Positions 16,921 through 26,333 of a DNA stretch of 27,461 nucleotides are shown here, piece by piece. Each line of letters starts with the position of its first letter. Within the stretch, counting starts at the first letter, position 1. The stretch is from positions 1 to 27,461 of the forward strand of contig JBFKFP010000015.1 in the NCBI GenBank assembly GCA_041618535.1, written 5' to 3'. Origin of the DNA: SHLJ01 sp041618535 (lineage in GTDB: Bacteria; Bacteroidota; Bacteroidia; Flavobacteriales; Flavobacteriaceae). The translations under genes and the position numbers were made by a program. Below the pieces are notes generated by a model that was given only the letters and a program-made list of their open reading frames with translations, had not been told where the DNA came from and searched no databases.

Positions 16921-18411
16921 ATGAAGTTTAGTAAGTTATATGTGATTTTAATCGTAATTGGGATAATGGGTTGTGATAAAAAATCAAACGAATTAAATGC
17001 TGATGTTTATGAAACTTCGGCGAACGGGAATCAACTTACAAAACTGGATAGCAAAACTTTTCCGGATGATGCGGAAATACCTGTAAGGATTTTCCCGGAA
17101 CAGGAATATCAAACAATAACCGGTTTCGGCGGATCTTTTACAGAGGCCTCTGCCTATCTTCTTAATAACCTGAGTAAGGAGAACCGGGAAAAGATCCTCG
17201 AGGCCTATTTTGGTGAAAACGGGGCTCGCTATTCACTTACCCGCACCCATATCAATTCATGCGATTTCTCACTGGGAAATTACTCCTACGCCCCAGAGGA
17301 GGATGACAAAGAATTAGAGAGCTTTTCGGTAGATGAAGATCGGGACGATATCATCCCGATGATCAGGGAGGCCATGGCGATTTCAGATGAAGGGTTTAAA
17401 ATACTTGCATCCCCATGGACAGCCCCGCCATGGATGAAGGATAACAAAGAATGGACCGGAGGTAAATTACTACCTGAATATTATGATACCTGGGCCTTGT
17501 TCTTTTCAAAGTATATCGACGCCTATAAGGCCGAGGGAATCAATATTTGGGGTATAACTGTTGAGAACGAACCGCTTGGGAATGACAGTAACTGGGAGAG
17601 CATGCACTTCAGCCCGAAGGAAATGACAGATTTTGTTGTGAATCACCTGGGGCCCAGACTTGAGGCTGATGGTAAATCGGAACTTGTTGTTCTGGGATAT
17701 GACCAGAACAGGGAGCATCTGCAAGAATGGGTTGATGAGATGTTTCGCGACGAGAAAGCCTCAAGATATTTTGACGGAACGGCAGTTCACTGGTATGCCA
17801 GCACCTATGAGATATTTCCTGAAGCCCTCCAATACGCCCACCAGAAGGCTCCGGAAAAATACCTGATACAATCTGAGGCTTGTGTTGATGCCGAAGTACC
17901 AAAATGGAAAGACGACCAGTGGTATTGGTCTAAGGAGGCCACCGACTGGGGCTGGGACTGGGCGCCTGAAAAGGATAAGCCATTGCATCCTAAGTATGTT
18001 CCTGTTTACCGTTATGCCCGTGATATAATAGGTTGTCTTAACAACTGGGTAGATGGATGGATAGACTGGAATATGGTGCTCGACAGGCAGGGTGGACCTA
18101 ACTGGTTCAAGAACTGGTGTGTGGCACCGGTTATTGTTGATTTAGAACAGGACGAGGTTTATTTTACTCCTTTGTACTATACCCTTTCACATTTCAGCAG
18201 GTTTATAAGACCCGGAGCAAAGCGGATCGGGTTCGATTGCCGGGACGAAAGTATAATGCTAACAGCAGCCAAGAACCCGGATGGTTCCATTGCAGTCGTA
18301 CTGTTGAATATGGATCAACAGGCAAAAACAATCAGTCTGTCTATAGACGAGAAAGAGTTTAAAGTCGCCATAGATGCCCAAGCCATTCAAACAATAAATT
18401 TAAACATATAA
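16921..18411 (+). CDS. GH30 glycoside hydrolase lipoprotein, possible beta-1,6-glucanase/glucosidase
   Basis: The product has 496 residues with a lipobox at Cys18 (GIMGC). The GH30 signature GFGGSFTEASA lies at about 68-78. The acid/base is Glu217 in ITVENEPLG and the nucleophile Glu319 in LIQSEACVD. A C-terminal beta-sandwich (about 420-496) completes the usual GH30 layout. In laminarin loci GH30 enzymes remove beta-1,6-linked glucose branches, which would complement the GH16 and GH17 enzymes encoded just upstream; specificity here is inferred. Its stop is only 2 bases from the start of the MFS gene, so co-expression with uptake is likely. Confidence 0.9.
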   Translation: MKFSKLYVILIVIGIMGCDKKSNELNADVYETSANGNQLTKLDSKTFPDDAEIPVRIFPEQEYQTITGFGGSFTEASAYLLNNLSKENREKILEAYFGENGARYSLTRTHINSCDFSLGNYSYAPEEDDKELESFSVDEDRDDIIPMIREAMAISDEGFKILASPWTAPPWMKDNKEWTGGKLLPEYYDTWALFFSKYIDAYKAEGINIWGITVENEPLGNDSNWESMHFSPKEMTDFVVNHLGPRLEADGKSELVVLGYDQNREHLQEWVDEMFRDEKASRYFDGTAVHWYASTYEIFPEALQYAHQKAPEKYLIQSEACVDAEVPKWKDDQWYWSKEATDWGWDWAPEKDKPLHPKYVPVYRYARDIIGCLNNWVDGWIDWNMVLDRQGGPNWFKNWCVAPVIVDLEQDEVYFTPLYYTLSHFSRFIRPGAKRIGFDCRDESIMLTAAKNPDGSIAVVLLNMDQQAKTISLSIDEKEFKVAIDAQAIQTINLNI

Positions 18412-18413
18412 TT

Positions 18414-19844
18414 ATGTCTGATTACAAAACAGCTGCCCAGGACAAAGTACCTTTTATACAAAAGGCGGCTTTCGGGTCGGGTCACCTGGTGAACAATTTA
18501 ATGCCGGGGGCTCTGGCAATATTTATGTTCTTCCTGCTGACTGCCTTCGGCATGGATCCGTTCTTAGCAGGACTTTTGGGTGGTTTGCCGAGAATAGTAG
18601 ATGCCATATCAGACCCTATCATGGGTTATATTTCAGATAATACAAATACGCGATGGGGAAGGCGCAGACCTTTTATTTTTATAGGTGCTATCCTGACGGG
18701 ACTCCTTTTTATTCTACTCTGGCAGATGGATGAGAACAATTCACAGGATTATAATTTTTGGTATTTCCTAACCATATCCGCAGTGTTTATTCTTGCCAAT
18801 ACTACATTTTCCACACCGCTTATCGGGCTTGGTTATGAAATGACATCAGATTACAATGAGCGAACAAGACTTATGGGTTTGGCCAACATCGTAGGCCAGG
18901 TGGCCTGGATGGTTGTTCCCTGGTTCTGGGTTTTGATCGCCGATAAAGATATTTTCGCTACACAGGCTGAAGGGGTCAGAAAACTATCGATCATAGTTGG
19001 TGTGATTGCAATAGTCTTTGGTGTCTTACCGGCAATTTTTTGCAGAGGAATAGATTCAAGTAAGATCGAAAACCGTGAGGAAATTTCAATGAAAAATCTG
19101 GTCGGGATTTTTAAAAATTTATTAAAAGGGATTGTTCAGGTATTCAGGCATAAACCCTTCTTAAGATTATGTGGTGCTACCTTTTTGGTTTTCAATGGAT
19201 TTCAAATTGTAGCATCTTTCAGCTTTTTTATCATTTTGTTTTATTTGTTTAATGGTGATTATGCGGTAGCAGGAACCTGGCCTGCCTGGTTTTCCACTAT
19301 TCTTGCTGTTATTACTGCTTTTTTAGTGATTCCGATTGTGGCATGGATGGCCAATAAATGGGGTAAAAAGAATTCTTTCATCATTTCAACATTCATCTCA
19401 ATAATCGGCTACGGATTGAAATGGTGGGGTTTCAATCCTGAAAATCCTTTTCTGATGTTCTTGCCACTGCCCATGATGGCTTTTGGCCTTGGATGTTTGT
19501 TTACCCTGATGATGAGTATGACAGCCGACATTTGCGACAAGGACGAATTAGAAAATGGAATGCCGCGGAAGGAAGGAACGTTTGGTGCGATATATTGGTG
19601 GACCGTAAAGTTAGGGCAGGCTTTGGCCTTGATCGTTGGCGGAGCAGTTCTTAAATGGGTAGGATTTGATGGAAATGCGGCCACCCAGACAGCAGAAACC
19701 CTTATTCAGTTGCGAATCGCAGATATCGTAATTCCGGCAATTACGGCAGCTTTAGCGATTATGGTCATGTGGAATTACAGCTTAACCGAAGAAAAAGCAC
19801 GGGAGATAAAAGCCGAATTGGAATCAAGGCGAGGTAAGTTGTAA
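18414..19844 (+). CDS. MFS/GPH-family sugar:cation symporter
   Basis: The product has 476 residues and about 12 hydrophobic helices. The loop DAISDPIMGYISDNT...GRRRPF (about residues 61-85) is the diagnostic motif of the glycoside-pentoside-hexuronide (GPH, MelB-like) family. A second conserved segment, MTADICDKDELENG...GAIYWW, lies near 370-395. It should carry mono- or oligosaccharides across the inner membrane with a cation. It ends at ESRRGKL right after the last helix and short cytoplasmic tail, unlike its fused paralogue at 20553. It follows the GH30 gene by 2 bases and probably imports glucan fragments. Confidence 0.93.
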   Translation: MSDYKTAAQDKVPFIQKAAFGSGHLVNNLMPGALAIFMFFLLTAFGMDPFLAGLLGGLPRIVDAISDPIMGYISDNTNTRWGRRRPFIFIGAILTGLLFILLWQMDENNSQDYNFWYFLTISAVFILANTTFSTPLIGLGYEMTSDYNERTRLMGLANIVGQVAWMVVPWFWVLIADKDIFATQAEGVRKLSIIVGVIAIVFGVLPAIFCRGIDSSKIENREEISMKNLVGIFKNLLKGIVQVFRHKPFLRLCGATFLVFNGFQIVASFSFFIILFYLFNGDYAVAGTWPAWFSTILAVITAFLVIPIVAWMANKWGKKNSFIISTFISIIGYGLKWWGFNPENPFLMFLPLPMMAFGLGCLFTLMMSMTADICDKDELENGMPRKEGTFGAIYWWTVKLGQALALIVGGAVLKWVGFDGNAATQTAETLIQLRIADIVIPAITAALAIMVMWNYSLTEEKAREIKAELESRRGKL

Positions 19845-19868
19845 ATATTTCGAATTAAAAAATTAAAG

Positions 19869-20507
19869 ATGTCAGCAAAATTATTAATCATTTTAGTGGG
19901 GATTGTTCTCATTGGCGTGGCGGTTATCAGTAGCCTTGTCAGAAAGGATTCTAAGAAAACTCTGATCAATCCTAGAATTGGTGTTCCATTGGGAATACTT
20001 GGGGTTCTGATGGTCATATTTGGCAGTTATACCTCAGATGTGGGATATGTTAGTAGCCAGATGGAGCAGATTTCAAGAGGCAATAAAATTCAGATTGAAG
20101 GCCCTGTTAATTCCGTTAAAGTGATTTCGCCAGTGGAAGCAGATTCTGTCGATTGCAGAGTTCTCGCCATGGGTGTATATCCGGAGGGTCATGAAAAGGA
20201 TATCTGGGTAGTTTTGAAACCATCAGATGAAAAATATTATCCACAGTCTGACCATACCAATACTTCTTACAAAAGAGACGGAGAATGGCAGGTAGTTACG
20301 CGGTTTGGTGGTGATAAGGAAGAGAAATATGAGCTGATAGTCTATGAGACTGACGCTTTGGCTTCGGAATTCTTTAGCAGAACTATTCAGGATTGGAAGA
20401 ATAATGAATCTTACCCCGGACTTGAAGAAGCAGATATGCCTGAGGGGGCGAACGAAGTTGACAGGATTGAGGTTTATTTAAGAAAGAATTGCAGGGGAGT
20501 TCACTAA
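19869..20507 (+). CDS. Unknown membrane-anchored protein between the two symporters
   Basis: I do not recognise this 212-residue protein. Two hydrophobic segments lie near the N-terminus (about 4-24 and 37-54), separated by a basic loop (RKDSKK). By the positive-inside rule that loop is cytoplasmic, which would place the remaining 155 residues outside the inner membrane. That part is strand-rich, with DIWVVLKPSDEKYYPQ, DGEWQVVTRFGG and KYELIVYETDALA, a pattern typical of a small ligand- or protein-binding fold. It has only two cysteines (Cys96, Cys208) and no enzyme motif. It sits 24 bases after one symporter and 45 bases before the next, so an accessory or sensing role in uptake is possible. 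Confidence 0.75.
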   Translation: MSAKLLIILVGIVLIGVAVISSLVRKDSKKTLINPRIGVPLGILGVLMVIFGSYTSDVGYVSSQMEQISRGNKIQIEGPVNSVKVISPVEADSVDCRVLAMGVYPEGHEKDIWVVLKPSDEKYYPQSDHTNTSYKRDGEWQVVTRFGGDKEEKYELIVYETDALASEFFSRTIQDWKNNESYPGLEEADMPEGANEVDRIEVYLRKNCRGVH

Positions 20508-20552
20508 ACCAAATGATTATAACAAAATAAAGTATGGAATTAAAGCACTGGA

Positions 20553-22910
20553 ATGGATAGTACAACGACCCGCCACAAAGTAGGAATGGGACAGAAAATT
20601 GCTTTCGGAGTAGGTATGCTGGCCAATCAAATGTTTCCTGCAATTCTTGGGATCTTTATGGTTGTCCTGGTTCAGGATCTGGGATTTCCGGGATGGATGT
20701 GGGGCTTGATATTTTTCGCCCCCAGAATATTTGACGCGATCACTGATCCTATAATGGGTTTCATATCCGATAACACCAAATCCAAATGGGGACGACGCAG
20801 GCAATATGTATTTATCGGAGGATTGATGATGGGGATAGCCTATGTCTTCATGTGGCAACTTTACAAGGAAAACTCACTCGAATACAATTTTTGGTATTTC
20901 TTTTTATGGTCAATCGTCTTCTATCTCGGGCTTACTATTTTTAGTGTACCCTATGTGGCAATGGGCTACGAAATGAGTGACGACTTCCATGAGCGAACCA
21001 ATATCATGGCCATTGCTCAATGGATAGGACAATGGGCATGGGTAATAGCGCCATGGTTCTGGGTCATCATGTATGATCCGGATTGGTTCCCATCCGCAGA
21101 TGTTGCTGCAAGAGAACTCGCCATTTGGGTCGCGATTCCATGCGCCATATGTGCCATAGTTCCTGCAATATTTATTAAAAGTGAATCAACACTTGATAAA
21201 GATTACGAACCTTTAAAAATTTCCAAAATTGGTAATAGTCTTAAAAAGATTCTGAAAAGCTTTGTTGAGGCTTTTAAATTGAAAGAATTTAGAAAGCTAT
21301 GTATTGCCACATTTTTAATCTTTAATGCGTTTAATACTGTTGCTGCTCTTACCTTTTTTGTAATTGTCTACCGGCTGTTTAATGGTGATGCCGGAGCAAG
21401 TGGTCTGTGGGTTTCATTATTTGGTTGTTTAGGTGCGTTAGGCACTACGTTCATTGTAATTCCAACTGTTACCTGGATGTCTAAAAAAATTGGGAAAAAG
21501 AATACCTTTCTGTTGTCTCAGGGAATTTCGATCATAGGATATATTATGTTGTGGTTTCTTTTTATACCCGGTAAACCTTGGATGTATATTTTTGCTCTTC
21601 CATTTTTCTCATTCGGTATTGGTAGCTTATTCACCATCATGATGTCTATGACTGCGGATGTTATCGATATAGATGAATTAAATTCCGGCTTGCGTCGGGA
21701 AGGAATATTCGGTGCCATCTATTGGTGGATGGTAAAAATTGGGTTCGCAATAGCCGGAGGATTGAGTGGCCTCATCATAGCCATAGTTGGATTCAACCCC
21801 GAGCTTGCAACCACAGATCAACAAGGGGCTGTGGACGGGTTGCATGCTTTCTTTTGTTTTTTTCCTATGGCTGGCACCATTGTAGCGATGTTGGTTATGA
21901 AGGATTATGATGTTACAGAACAACGTGCGAACGAAATCCGGGTAGAACTTGAACAGCGGAAGAAAGGAAGGACTGTGGGCAGATCCCCTTTGTCTTACTA
22001 CCAGGCTGAGAAGCTTCTTAGCTTTAAAGGTCTCGGTATCGGGCTGGATGATTATTCCGGGGTTGATTTTGAGGGCATGTCTTTAGACGAAATAAGGGGT
22101 GTCTTCAGTGAATCCCTGAAATCAGGGATGCACGGACTTTGTTTCAGCCCATATATGGAAGGCCAGGATGTTGGAGATGTCCTGTCAGAGAAGCAGATAA
22201 GAAGGCGAATGGACATAATTGCACCCTACACTGAATGGGTCAGATCGTTCTCATGTACAGACGGGAATGAGCTCATCCCTGAGCTGGCCAGGGAAAGAGG
22301 TCTGAAAACCATGGTGGGCGCCTGGATCAATAACGATAAAAACCAGAATGAGAAAGAGATCAAAGCATTAATCGACCTGGCTAAGGAAGGAAAGGTTGAT
22401 ATCGCTGTTGTTGGGAATGAGGTACTGCTTCGAAATGAATTGAGCGAAAGAGAAATAATCGAATATATCGAACGTGTTAAGAAGGCCTTACCGGGTATAG
22501 CTGTAGGATATGTTGACGCTTACTTCCAATTCATCGAGCGTCCCAAACTGGTAGAGGCTTCCGATATTTTACTGATCAATTGTTATCCGTTTTGGGAGGG
22601 ATTCTCAATAGATCAGTCTGCTCAAAGCATGAAGATGATGTACCATGCAACCGTGCAATCGGCACAGGGAAAAGAAGTGATCATTGCAGAAACAGGTTGG
22701 CCGAATCAGGGCGAAGTGAATATAGCCGCCCAGCCATCTGCCAAGAACGCCATGAAGTATTTTATCAATGCCAATAAGTGGTCAAAAGAAGAATCGATAA
22801 AACTGTTCTATTTCTCATCTTTCGATGAATCCTGGAAAGTACACCATGAGGGTGATGTGGGAGCAAGATGGGGAATCTGGAACAATAAGGAACAATTAAA
22901 ATTCAATTAA
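20553..22910 (+). CDS. MFS/GPH sugar symporter fused to a cytoplasmic GH17-like domain
   Basis: This single 785-residue frame has two parts. Residues 1 to about 462 are a GPH-type symporter (DAITDPIMGFISDNT...GRRRQY, then MTADVIDIDELNSG and GAIYWW) closely similar to the gene at 18414. After a short polar linker, residues about 485-785 form a GH17-like domain with acid/base Glu623 (VVGNEVLL) and nucleophile Glu713 (IIAETGWPNQ). The symporter tail is expected in the cytoplasm, so the enzyme would meet sugar as it enters. No ATG lies between residues 449 and 509 near the junction, so a separate GH17 gene is unlikely, although a GTG at codon 475 exists. The fused domain resembles the next gene, 2 bases downstream, pointing to duplication and fusion. 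Confidence 0.88.
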   Translation: MDSTTTRHKVGMGQKIAFGVGMLANQMFPAILGIFMVVLVQDLGFPGWMWGLIFFAPRIFDAITDPIMGFISDNTKSKWGRRRQYVFIGGLMMGIAYVFMWQLYKENSLEYNFWYFFLWSIVFYLGLTIFSVPYVAMGYEMSDDFHERTNIMAIAQWIGQWAWVIAPWFWVIMYDPDWFPSADVAARELAIWVAIPCAICAIVPAIFIKSESTLDKDYEPLKISKIGNSLKKILKSFVEAFKLKEFRKLCIATFLIFNAFNTVAALTFFVIVYRLFNGDAGASGLWVSLFGCLGALGTTFIVIPTVTWMSKKIGKKNTFLLSQGISIIGYIMLWFLFIPGKPWMYIFALPFFSFGIGSLFTIMMSMTADVIDIDELNSGLRREGIFGAIYWWMVKIGFAIAGGLSGLIIAIVGFNPELATTDQQGAVDGLHAFFCFFPMAGTIVAMLVMKDYDVTEQRANEIRVELEQRKKGRTVGRSPLSYYQAEKLLSFKGLGIGLDDYSGVDFEGMSLDEIRGVFSESLKSGMHGLCFSPYMEGQDVGDVLSEKQIRRRMDIIAPYTEWVRSFSCTDGNELIPELARERGLKTMVGAWINNDKNQNEKEIKALIDLAKEGKVDIAVVGNEVLLRNELSEREIIEYIERVKKALPGIAVGYVDAYFQFIERPKLVEASDILLINCYPFWEGFSIDQSAQSMKMMYHATVQSAQGKEVIIAETGWPNQGEVNIAAQPSAKNAMKYFINANKWSKEESIKLFYFSSFDESWKVHHEGDVGARWGIWNNKEQLKFN

Positions 22911-22912
22911 AA

Positions 22913-23800
22913 ATGTCATCAAAAAGGAAAGAAAAATTTTTAGCATTAGCTGCTTTAGATTATCAGGGAAAATCCACAGAGGAGCTTAGGGAACTTTTTA
23001 GGAAAGTACTGGAATCAGGGACCCACGGCATGTGCTTCAGCACATACGAGGAGGGACAGAAACCGGGTGATCAGATCACAGAAGAGCAGATCAGAAGACG
23101 GATGAAGATCATAAGTCCATATACCGATTGGGTGCGCTCATTCTCATGTACAGACGGAAACGAATTGATTCCCATAATAGCCAAGGAATTCGGTTTAAAA
23201 ACTCTTGTTGGTGCCTGGTTGGGCGATGATCCTGAGATCAATGAAAGAGAGATTAACGGACTCATCAAGCTGGCAAATGATGGACTGGTGGATATTGCTG
23301 CAGTAGGCAACGAGGTAATGTATAGAGGAGACCTGACTGAAGAGGAGTTACTCGACTTCATCAGCAGGGTTAAATCTGCTATCCCGGGCGTTCCTGTGGG
23401 CTACGTGGATGCATACTATGAATTTTCAGACAGGCCCGGTATAACAGAGGCCTGTGATGTAATTCTTGCCAATTGTTATCCGTTCTGGGAGGGTTGTGAC
23501 ATGGATTACTCACTGCTTTACATGAAGGATATGTACCACCGTGCAAAATGGGCAGGACAGGGTAAAAAAGTAATTATTACCGAAACAGGCTGGCCAAGCC
23601 AGGGAACAAACCTTGAAGGTGCATTTCCCTCTTATGAAAATGCGATGAAATATTTTATGAATGCCCAGAAATGGTCTAAAGAAGAGGATATCGAGATGTT
23701 CTATTTCTCATCCTTTGATGAGTCATGGAAAGTAGGAGCAGAAGGAGACGTTGGCGCCTACTGGGGTATCTGGGATAAGGATGAGAAGTTGAAGTATTGA
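22913..23800 (+). CDS. Cytoplasmic GH17-like enzyme
   Basis: The product has 295 residues and no signal peptide or lipobox, so it should be cytoplasmic. It is nearly a pure catalytic barrel: WVRSFSCTDGNELIP (73-87), acid/base Glu134 in AVGNEVMY, and nucleophile Glu224 in IITETGWPSQ. FYFSSFDESWK near the end closes the active site. Long stretches match the GH17 domain of the upstream fusion protein, so the two are paralogues. It is shorter than most secreted GH17 enzymes. It probably breaks down or rearranges imported beta-1,3-gluco-oligosaccharides; a transglycosylating activity cannot be excluded. Confidence 0.88.
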   Translation: MSSKRKEKFLALAALDYQGKSTEELRELFRKVLESGTHGMCFSTYEEGQKPGDQITEEQIRRRMKIISPYTDWVRSFSCTDGNELIPIIAKEFGLKTLVGAWLGDDPEINEREINGLIKLANDGLVDIAAVGNEVMYRGDLTEEELLDFISRVKSAIPGVPVGYVDAYYEFSDRPGITEACDVILANCYPFWEGCDMDYSLLYMKDMYHRAKWAGQGKKVIITETGWPSQGTNLEGAFPSYENAMKYFMNAQKWSKEEDIEMFYFSSFDESWKVGAEGDVGAYWGIWDKDEKLKY

Positions 23801-23912
23801 TTTTTTTTCTCGAAGGTTCATTAAAAAAATGTAATTTGGATTCATCAAAGGCTCAACCAACCTCCTGAGATCTGCAATTGAAATTAGACTTTCTTTTTGT
23901 AGATCAGCACGA

Positions 23913-26333
23913 ATGACCAAGAAGACACTTGTAACATGTCTTATGTTTATTGTGGCTTCATTATCATGGTCTCAACAGCAATTTGTAATTTCCGGTGAGG
24001 TAACCGATTCTGGTGATCGGGCCATTCCCTTTGCCAATGTTCTCCTTTTTAAAACTGAAGACGCCAGCCTGGTCAAAGGGATGCTTACAGACGAGAATGG
24101 AAAATACGTTTTTGAAAGGATAGCTCGGGGAAATTACTATATAAAATCGGAATTGCTGGGCTACAATAGCTCAAATTCTCAAAATTTCGAATTGTCCGCT
24201 GATTATAATCTGCCGACCCTGATCTTATCAGAAGGTGAGGCACTGGATGAGGTATTGGTTGAGGCCAAAAAACCGCTTTTTGTCCAAAAAGTCGATCGTC
24301 TTGTGATCAATGTTGAAAATAGTATTGTTTCTACCGGTGGAACGGCACTTGAGGTGCTGGAACGATCCCCCGGGATTGTTGTTAACCGTCAGAACAACCT
24401 GATTTCTGTGGTTGGGAAAGATGGAGTAGTAGTTATGATTAACGGTCGGACAAGTTATGTTCCCGCCTCTACTTTGGTTCAGATGCTCGATGGAATGGCT
24501 GCTGATACGATAGAATCTATTGAGGTAATCACAACCCCGCCGGCAAATTTTGATGCGGAAGGTAATGCGGGATTTATCAATATCGTTCTTAAAAAGAATT
24601 CCAATCTAGGTGCGAACGGTTCCTATTCAATATCGATGGGATATGGAAAAGGAATTGTTTCTAACGATAATATCAATTTCAATTACAGGAACGATAAACT
24701 TAACGTATTCGGGAATTATTCTTTCCGACTGGACAAACGAGAGCAATTAATTTCCACAAGTCGGGATTTTGTTGAAAATGAGGATCTATTCTCCACAAAC
24801 TCGAGGTCTGAAAGGAAACCAACTCAGCGTAATCATAATTTAAGAACGGGCCTGGATTACCAGCTGTCAGAGAAAACCATCGCCGGGTTAATACTCACAG
24901 GATTTGATAACCGGTGGTCTATGGATGCCCTAAATAACAGTTTTGACGAAATAAACGGCGTCTTTGAAAGACGGGTATTACTTGCAAATTCCGAAATAAA
25001 CCGATTACGACATTTCGGTGGAAACTTCAACATAAAACATGATTTTAATGAAGAAGATTACATAAGCCTGGACTTGGATTACCTTTATTATGAGTTCTAC
25101 AATCCAACCGATTATGAGAATTCATTCTTTGATGAAAACAACGAATTCGACAGGCTGGAAAATTTAAGAAGTCGTAAGGATACTCCTCTTAATACATGGG
25201 TAGCCAAGCTTGATTATTTTGATGAATTGAGCGATGCGGTCAAAGTGGAAACAGGAGTAAAACTCATCAGGAATGATTTTGAAAATAATGTGAGTGTGGA
25301 TAATTTGATAGATCAGGAATGGATAAATGACACCACATTAACAAACTTCTCTGTTCTCGATGAGTCGATAATGGCTGCGTATGGAACAATGGATTACACC
25401 ATAAGTGAAAAGACTTCCTTAAAAGCCGGGCTGAGATATGAGTATACTGACTCCAAACTGGATGTGGATACCCAGGGAAGGGTAGTAGACAGGCAATACG
25501 GCATTTGGTTCCCAAGTGTTTTTCTGAATCACAAATGGTCGGATAATCTGAGCATGAATTGGTCGTATTCCAAACGAATCACCCGACCAACCTTTAACGA
25601 CCTCGCTCCATTTGTCATTTTCCTGGAACCGAATACCTTTATATCGGGTAATGCATCGCTACAGCCTGCCATATCTCAGACCTTCAAGTTTGACATCAAT
25701 TTTAAGTCGTATTTTCTGTCCTTTCAATATACCGATCAGGATTCGTCAATCGCAAATTTCCAGGAGCGCATTGACAATGCTACAGGGAGGCTGATCTTTG
25801 AAGCAGCCAATTTAAATTACACCCGCACTTTTTCCATAATTGCAGGCATTCCCGTAAAGATTACCAACTGGTGGCGAACCCAGAACAACCTGACTTACGT
25901 AGACCAGACCGTGAGCTCCATTTATGACGACGACCTCATAGAGTTAAAACTGGGCATATTTTCAGCCAACAGTTCGCATTCTTTTAAATTATCGGAGAAT
26001 TTATCGGCAGAGTTGTCTGGTTTTTATAATGGCCCCGGGTTTTTTGGAAATGCCAAGTATAATGAAATATATGCCCTGAACTTTGGGTTGGAACAGAAGT
26101 TCGGAGAGAAATGGGGAACTCTGAAATTTGCTGTTAATGATTTTCTGGATTCTCTTGAGTTCAGGGGCGGAACAAATCTTCCTGATCAGAACTTCTCTAC
26201 TCAGAACGTATTTGATTTTAGCAATAGAACATTTCTTCTTACTTATACCCGAAACTTCGGAAATAAAGAACTGAGATCTGCCAGAAACAGGGAAACAGGT
26301 TCGGAAGAAGAACGGAGGAGGATTAATAATTAA
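23913..26333 (+). CDS. Outer-membrane beta-barrel receptor-like protein (PF14905 type)
   Basis: The product has 806 residues. A signal peptide (to about residue 20) is followed by a carboxypeptidase-regulatory-like domain (about 24-105, SGEVTDSGDRAIPFANVLLF), a plug-like domain (about 125-230, with VVMINGRTSY and IESIEVITTPPANFDAEG) and a long beta-barrel. It ends in FLLTYTRNFGNKELRSAR plus a charged tail, as in the outer membrane beta-barrel family PF14905. It is shorter than SusC proteins (about 1000 residues) and has no SusD-like partner. A 112-base gap separates it from the GH17 gene, so it may be transcribed separately. A role in glucan uptake is possible but unproven. Confidence 0.88.
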   Translation: MTKKTLVTCLMFIVASLSWSQQQFVISGEVTDSGDRAIPFANVLLFKTEDASLVKGMLTDENGKYVFERIARGNYYIKSELLGYNSSNSQNFELSADYNLPTLILSEGEALDEVLVEAKKPLFVQKVDRLVINVENSIVSTGGTALEVLERSPGIVVNRQNNLISVVGKDGVVVMINGRTSYVPASTLVQMLDGMAADTIESIEVITTPPANFDAEGNAGFINIVLKKNSNLGANGSYSISMGYGKGIVSNDNINFNYRNDKLNVFGNYSFRLDKREQLISTSRDFVENEDLFSTNSRSERKPTQRNHNLRTGLDYQLSEKTIAGLILTGFDNRWSMDALNNSFDEINGVFERRVLLANSEINRLRHFGGNFNIKHDFNEEDYISLDLDYLYYEFYNPTDYENSFFDENNEFDRLENLRSRKDTPLNTWVAKLDYFDELSDAVKVETGVKLIRNDFENNVSVDNLIDQEWINDTTLTNFSVLDESIMAAYGTMDYTISEKTSLKAGLRYEYTDSKLDVDTQGRVVDRQYGIWFPSVFLNHKWSDNLSMNWSYSKRITRPTFNDLAPFVIFLEPNTFISGNASLQPAISQTFKFDINFKSYFLSFQYTDQDSSIANFQERIDNATGRLIFEAANLNYTRTFSIIAGIPVKITNWWRTQNNLTYVDQTVSSIYDDDLIELKLGIFSANSSHSFKLSENLSAELSGFYNGPGFFGNAKYNEIYALNFGLEQKFGEKWGTLKFAVNDFLDSLEFRGGTNLPDQNFSTQNVFDFSNRTFLLTYTRNFGNKELRSARNRETGSEEERRRINN

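Noticed and set aside
21930..22030. Sequencing error creating an artificial symporter-GH17 fusion
   Set aside because: The frame is continuous, the linker is polar and the GH17 part has no ATG of its own near the junction. A GTG at codon 475 keeps a small doubt, noted in the finding.
23801..23830. T-run after the cytoplasmic GH17 gene as an intrinsic terminator
   Set aside because: The run of T follows the stop codon but I could not find a stable stem just before it.
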